This document shows, piece after piece, positions 60,515 to 64,000 of a stretch of DNA of 64,000 nt. How positions within the stretch are numbered: position 1 is the stretch's first letter; every line of letters starts with the position of its first letter. The position numbers were made by a program, and so were the translations under genes. The notes beneath the pieces were generated by a model. The model saw only the letters and a program-made list of their open reading frames with translations. It was not told the origin of the DNA and made no database searches. Origin of the DNA: Enoplolaimus lenunculus (Eukaryota; Nematoda; Enoplea; Enoplida; Thoracostomopsidae); assembly GCA_030248215.1 (NCBI GenBank), contig JASANG010003345.1, positions 310,001-374,000 of the forward strand. Direction: 5' to 3'.

Positions 60515-61700
60515 TTCTAATATGCAAGTTAGTTATTAGCTAACTATTCATTTATTTGTTTTGGACGTTTGTAAACAATTTATTCAGATTCCTCGCGCTC
60601 AAAAACCTTTCAGTAACCGTAATAATTTGAGAAATAATTTAAAAAGCCATTATTTAGGCTTATCAATTAAGCTAATATGCAAGTTAGTTATTAGCTACCT
60701 ATTCGATAATCGATTTTGAACGTTTGTAGACCGTTTATTCAGATTCCTCGCACCCAAAAACCCATTAATGCTCAAATTGGATTGCTTGTAATCCTAATAA
60801 TTACTGAAATATTGCAAAAACGCCTAATTTAGGCTTATCAATTATGCTTATTGCAAACTATCTATTAGCTAACTATTCAATTATCAGTGTTAGACGTTTG
60901 TAAACAATTTATTCAGATCCTTCGTACCCAAAAACCTTCAGTAAACCCTAATAATTACTGAAATAATTTTAGAAGATCTAATTTGGCGTTGTCAATTAAG
61001 CTAATATGCAAATTAACTGTTAGCTAACTGTTCAATTATCGGTTTTCGAGGTTTCTAAGCAATTTATTCAGATTCCTCGCACCCAAAAACCTTCAGTAAA
61101 CCCTAATAATTATTGAAATTTAAAAAGTCCTAGGTTTGTCTTGTCAATTAAGCTAATATGCAAATTAGTTATTACCTAGCTATTCAATTATTGGCTTTGG
61201 AGGTTTGTACACAATTTGCTTAAAATCCTCGCATCTAAAAATCCTTTAGTGCTGAAATTAGAATGCTTTTAACCATTATAATTAGTGAAATATAGTAAAA
61301 ACGCGTAATTTAGGCTTATCAATTTATGCTCATATACAAATTGTCTATTACCTAACTACTCAATTATCGGTTTTGGAGGTTTGTAAACAATTCGTTCAAA
61401 CTTCTCGCATCTAAAAACCCTTTAGTGCTGAAATTGTATTGCTTTTAACCATAACAATTAGTGAAATATTGTAAAAAGTCCTAATTTAGGCTTATAAGCT
61501 ATGCTAATATGCAAATTATCTATTAGTTAACTACTCAATTATCGGTTTTGGAGATTTGTAAACAGTCTATTCTGATTCCTCGCACCCAAAAACCTTTAAT
61601 GCTGAAGTTAGATTGCTTATAACTGTAATAATTAGCGGAATAACGTAGAAAGTCCTAATTTAGGCTTAATTAATTATGCAAATTAGCCTGAAGCTAATGA
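60515..61700. repeat. about 170-bp satellite, seven units
   Basis: Units begin near 60521, 60678, 60845, 61000, 61151, 61327 and 61501 with GCTAATATGCAAATTAGTTA and contain ATTATCGGTTTTGGAGGTTT, TTTATTCAGATTCCTCGCAC and CTAATTTAGGCTTATCAATT. A truncated closing unit (TATGCAAATTAGCCTGAAGC) ends the array. The spacing varies between about 150 and 175 bases. Confidence 0.85.
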
Positions 61701-61895
61701 ACGGATCAAAATTTTAAAATCCCAATGCGACGTAACACCCCAGGATAATTGGCTTTCAAACAAAAAAATTTATCCAAATCGGTTCAGCCGTTCCTGAGAT
61801 TCTTTTCGGACGGACATCCACCTTTCAACCCCCAAGTACAAAACATAAAACGCTTCGCGAAACTCCGAGCTTCGTTTTCGGAGTTTCGCTTCTCT
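61700..61895 (+). mobile_element. LINE/SINE-like 3' tail following the satellite
   Basis: ATCCAAATCGGTTCAGCCGT followed by TCCTGAGATTCTTTTCGGAC and GGACATCCACC matches the general form of 3' tails found in many invertebrate non-LTR elements and SINEs (AAATCGGTTCAGCCGTTTTTGAG-like). It ends with the hairpin GAAACTCCGAGCTTCG / CGTTTTCGGAGTTTCG. Its junction with the satellite suggests one composite element. Confidence 0.5.
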
Positions 61896-62576
61896 CAATA
61901 ATTTGCCACAAAACCGTAAAAATTCCTGTTTCTGCATCTTTAACTGCAGGAACAGAAATTGATCCGGTTGTACTCTGATATATTTTTATATCCAAAATTA
62001 CAATTTACAGAAACCGGAACCGAAATTTGAAAAAATTACCGGAAACGGAACCGGAAAATGAAAAATACATGCCACCGAAAAATTCATTTTCTTTCTTTTC
62101 GCAATACTAGTGAAATAACACTAGTTGGAGAAAGCTATTCACTTCATATATGTGCTGTAGAAATCTACTTTCGATGGTTTATTTTCGGCGATTGTCAAGG
62201 TGGTCAAAAATTGCCGGAACCGGAAGGTCAAAAATTGCCGAAATCGGAACCAGAATTCCGGTTGCATTATGAATATATAATAATATACAGATTTGACACG
62301 TTAAGGTAACCATTCAGCTGAATTTTTCCAATTTGGCTAGTTTACAAAAATATGGTGACGACAGATACACACAAAATCCCAGCCTCCAGCTGTTGATGCA
62401 AATCAGTTTCGATAACAGTTATTTCGCTGAAATATATACGTTAAAGCGTAATGCAAAAAAGAACAAACAATACTTATCAGGGTGCAACCGGAATTCTGAT
62501 TACAATTAGAATTCCGATTCCATTTACAATTTTGATTTCGATTACACAATCAATCGGAATCTGAATTTTGAAATTT

Positions 62577-62880
62577 TAATCATATGAACACGATAGTGTT
62601 CATATATATGATTCGCGCATCTCAAGCGCGTATTTTCAGTTTAGTTCGCATGTTGGTGCTCAAGTAATATCAGACCGGTATCGTTTAAATTTTGTACACT
62701 GGTATCCTGGTACGTAGGGAATATTTGTGCCAAAGGATTTTGCAAACCAGTGTGGTCTTGAATAGTTACGGTCAAAAAACTCCTTACAGAAAGTGCACGA
62801 AATTTTCCATTTTGGTTCAACAGTTTTTACACGTTAGCTAAGTAATTTTACGATTATAACTTTCACCACTTTATAGAGCT
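62577..62880. repeat. conserved left flank of the minisatellite element (copy 2)
   Basis: Matches 36645..36946 nearly along its whole length, starting with the perfect hairpin ATATGAACAC-GAT-AGTGTTCATAT and ending TTATAGAGCTTACGGTTGG at the first repeat unit. It carries a short insertion (TTTTCAGTTTAGTTCGC) relative to copy 1. Confidence 0.8.
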
Positions 62881-64000
62881 TACGGTTGGTTTCACCCCAA
62901 CGGTTGGTTTCACCCCAACGGTTAGTTTCACCCCAACGGTTAGTTTCACCCCAACGGTTGGTTATGCCCCAACGGTTGGTTTCACCCCAACGGGTGGTTT
63001 CACCCCAACAGTCGGTTTTACCCCAACGGTTGGTTTCACCCCAACGGTTGGTTTCACCCCAACGGTTGGTTTTGCCCCAACGGTTGGTTTCACCCCAACG
63101 GTTGGTTTCACCCCAACAGTCGGTTTCTCCCCAACGGTTGGTTTCACCTCAACGGTTGGTTTTGCCCCAACGGTTGGTTTCACCTCAACGGTTGGTTTCA
63201 TCCCAACGGTTGGTTTCACCCCAACGGTTGGTTTTAACCCAACGGTTAGTTTCACCCCAACGGTTAGTTTCACCCCAACGGTTGGTTATGCCCCAACGGT
63301 TGGTTTCACCCCAACGGGTGGTTTCACCCCAACAGTCGGTTTTACCCCAACGGTTGGTTTCACCCCAACGGTTGGTTTCACCCCAACGGTTGGTTTTGCC
63401 CCAACGGTTGGTTTCACCCCAACGGTTGGTTTCACCCCAACAGTCGGTTTCACCCCAACAGTCGGTTTCACCCCAACGGTTGGTTTCACCCCAACGGTTA
63501 GTTTCACCCCAACGGTTGGTTATGCCCCAACGGTTGGTTTCACCCCAACGGGTGGTTTCACCCCAACAGTCGGTTTTACCCCAACGGTTGGTTTCACCCC
63601 AACGGTTGGTTTCACCCCAACGGTTGGTTTTGCCCCAACGGTTGGTTTCACCCCAACGGTTGGTTTCACCCCAACAGTCGGTTTCTCCCCAACGGTTGGT
63701 TTCACCTCAACGGTTGGTTTTGCCCCAACGGTTGGTTTCACCTCAACGGCTGGTTTCATCCCAACGGTTGGTTTCACCCCAACGGTTGGTTTTGACCCAA
63801 CGGTTGGTTTTGCCCCAACGGTTGGTTTCACCCCAACGGTTGGTTTCACCCCAACAGTCGGTTTCTCCCCAACGGTTGTTTCACCTCAACGGTTGGTTTT
63901 GCCCCAACGGTTGGTTTTGCCCCAACGGTTGGTTTTACCCCAACGGTTGGTTTCACCCCAACTGTTGGTTTCACCCCAACGGTTGGTCTCACCCCAACAG
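62881..64000. repeat. 18-bp minisatellite array 2 with higher-order structure, runs off right edge
   Basis: Same GGTTGGTTTCACCCCAAC unit as array 1. A marker variant (GGTTGGTTATGCCCCAAC) recurs at 62964, 63288 and 63522, that is 18 and 13 units apart, each time followed by the same order of variants (CGGGTGG, CAGTCGGTTTTACC, TTTTGCCCC). The array therefore grew by duplication of blocks of 13 to 18 units. At least 62 units are visible. Confidence 0.97.

Larger units (their letters stand above)
58096..62576. other. upstream region of the CSD-like gene, mostly repeats
   Basis: No exon could be recognised although the gene's N-terminus should lie here or beyond the window. The stretch includes several GGAACCGGAA/CCGGTTCC-rich repeats (59751..59840, 59885..60270, 61900..62290, 62479..62570), the satellite at 60515..61700 with its tail, and short open frames without motifs (for example plus strand 59244..59480). 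Confidence 0.5.

Overview
This window looks like an intron-rich, repeat-rich animal genome, most likely a nematode. The strongest hint is that degenerate TTAGGC (the nematode telomere hexamer) is scattered through it inside short interspersed elements, and the left edge carries an exon resembling the nematode EFF-1/AFF-1 cell-fusion proteins. The long introns (up to 4.9 kb) and low gene density are unlike compact rhabditid genomes; a basal (enoplean) nematode is my inference only.

Four protein genes can be supported, all on the minus strand and all split by introns. From left to right: (1) the 3' part of an EFF-1/AFF-1-like gene running off the left edge (1..694, 1278..1560, perhaps 2743..2868); (2) a complete FAM91 gene, 22 exons, 15045..27078, which I could splice in phase from ATG to stop (882 codons); (3) a complete CYP2-like cytochrome P450, 7 exons, 31483..41734, again in phase from ATG to stop (494 codons) with every P450 signature; (4) an unnamed gene (48577..about 58095) coding for at least two complete cold-shock-like modules followed by a long acidic/RS-rich tail, its 5' end not found. 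I see no operon-like arrangement; the genes do unrelated jobs (cell fusion, trans-Golgi vesicle tethering, oxidation, probably RNA binding).

The rest is mobile and tandem DNA. There are two arrays of an 18-bp minisatellite (36947..38443, inside P450 intron 2, and 62881 to the right edge) that share the same roughly 300-bp left flank, so the minisatellite travels as part of a dispersed element. A family of small elements has TTAGGC-repeat cores. Several MITEs have clear terminal inverted repeats and target duplications, including a nested insertion at 7552..8377 whose empty site is preserved in a second copy at 23.7 kb. Two arrays of a roughly 170-bp satellite (20.7-21.25 kb in a FAM91 intron; 60.5-61.7 kb) occur, one of them followed by a LINE/SINE-like tail. 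A decayed non-LTR retrotransposon lies in FAM91 intron 2, with foldback elements in P450 intron 2. No rRNA gene, CRISPR array or convincing tRNA gene was seen.
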